Assembly: GCA_045649505.1 (NCBI GenBank)
Contig: JAZRQA010000024.1
Span: forward strand, 1-15,159
DNA length: 15,159 nt
DNA from: SIG587 sp045649505
GTDB taxonomy: Bacteria > Bacillota > Clostridia > Oscillospirales > Acutalibacteraceae
Direction: 5' to 3'
Part shown: positions 14,775 through 15,159 of the stretch, one piece after another
Layout: each line of letters starts with the position of its first letter
Position numbering within the stretch: the first letter of the stretch is position 1
Made by a program: the position numbers and the translations under genes
Notes under the pieces: generated by a model
The model's input: only the letters and a program-made list of their open reading frames with translations
Database searches by the model: none
Told to the model about the DNA's origin: nothing

Positions 14775-15159
14775 ATGATAGATGAAGCAAATTTCTTAAA
14801 AGCAGTACCTACAGTTGCTCTAAGAGGCCTTGTGGCATTTCCGGGTATGATGCTCCATTTTGATGTGGGACGTGAAAAATCTGTTGCTGCAATAAACACG
14901 GCTATGGCGGGCAGTCGCAACATTTTCCTTGTCGCACAGGGTGATATGCGAGTAGAAAAGCCCACACGCGATGATGTTTATGAAATAGGCTGCCTTGCAA
15001 AAATACGTCAGGTATTAAAAATTTCCGATACCGATGTAAGGGTATTGGTAGAGGGCGTTCAGCGAGCTCAGCTTTTAAATCTTCATGAGGGCAATTCTTT
15101 TTACCGTAGTGATATTGCCCTTTGTTCTGAACAACCCATTAACCGTCGTGATGTGTATA
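14775..15159 (+). CDS. lon: ATP-dependent protease Lon, N-terminal part (cut by the window edge)
   Basis: The frame opens at ATG 14775 and stays open to the last base, giving 128 residues of a protein normally about 780-810 long. They match the Lon N-terminal substrate-binding (LAN/PUA-like) domain: TVALRGLVAFPGMMLHFDVGREKSVAAI at the start, then the IFLVAQ strand, EIGCLAKIRQVLKISD and VRVLVEGVQRAQLL. The AAA+ and Ser-Lys protease domains are off the right edge, so an isolated LAN-domain protein is not formally excluded. An AGAAGGGA ribosome site lies at 14758-14765. The gene has its own promoter behind the ftsZ terminator, so it is a separate transcription unit. In the cell Lon degrades damaged and regulatory proteins. 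Confidence 0.88.
   Translation, partial: MIDEANFLKAVPTVALRGLVAFPGMMLHFDVGREKSVAAINTAMAGSRNIFLVAQGDMRVEKPTRDDVYEIGCLAKIRQVLKISDTDVRVLVEGVQRAQLLNLHEGNSFYRSDIALCSEQPINRRDVY

Noticed and set aside
1..15159. Search for mobile elements, CRISPR repeats, tRNA/rRNA genes or an unknown defence or metabolic system
   Set aside because: Nearly all sequence is accounted for by known nfn, dcw and lon genes with short gaps. No long direct or inverted repeats, transposase or integrase motifs, or regularly spaced repeat arrays were seen by eye.

Overview
This window is the core of a dcw (division and cell wall) gene cluster from a low-GC, Gram-positive-type bacterium. The organism is most likely a member of the Clostridia, and possibly an Oscillospirales/Ruminococcaceae-like gut lineage. 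That placement rests on several things: the gene order (murA rather than murB between murG and ftsQ, no ftsA before ftsZ), a divisome transpeptidase with C-terminal PASTA domains, strong AGGAGG-type ribosome binding sites, AT-rich intergenic DNA with canonical vegetative promoters, and an NfnAB-type transhydrogenase next door. The lineage is an inference; no rRNA gene is present. MurE carries the DNPR motif of meso-diaminopimelate-adding enzymes, so the peptidoglycan is predicted to be mDAP type.

Layout, all genes on the + strand. (1) Bases 1-2102 hold the end of nfnA and complete nfnB, an NADH/ferredoxin/NADPH flavoprotein pair, closed by a strong terminator at 2116-2152. (2) A promoter at 2198-2226 and a set of 10-bp-spaced AAAGTG boxes (2234-2281) precede mraZ. 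They start the run mraZ-rsmH-ftsL-pbp(ftsI/spoVD type)-murE-mraY-ftsW-murG-murA-ftsQ (2304-13420), with mostly short gaps of 2 to 87 bases. (3) ftsZ (13555-14628) has its own promoter and a strong terminator. (4) lon begins at 14775 behind its own promoter and runs off the right edge.

The genes cover two coupled jobs. MurA makes the first committed peptidoglycan precursor step, MurE adds the third stem-peptide residue, and MraY and MurG make lipid I and lipid II. FtsW polymerises the glycan, the PASTA-tailed PBP cross-links it, FtsL and FtsQ/DivIB are the bitopic partners that control that synthase, and FtsZ builds the ring. MraZ and RsmH are the conserved regulator and 16S rRNA methyltransferase at the head of the cluster. 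The two ATP ligases murD and murF, normally inside this cluster, are absent and must be encoded elsewhere if the pathway is complete.

I found no mobile element, CRISPR array, tRNA/rRNA or clearly novel gene system. The points most worth a second look are the MraZ-box array starting at the predicted transcription start, a near-identical A-tract motif upstream of both the mraZ and ftsZ promoters, the short acidic FtsZ tail without a recognisable C-terminal peptide, and the missing murD/murF.
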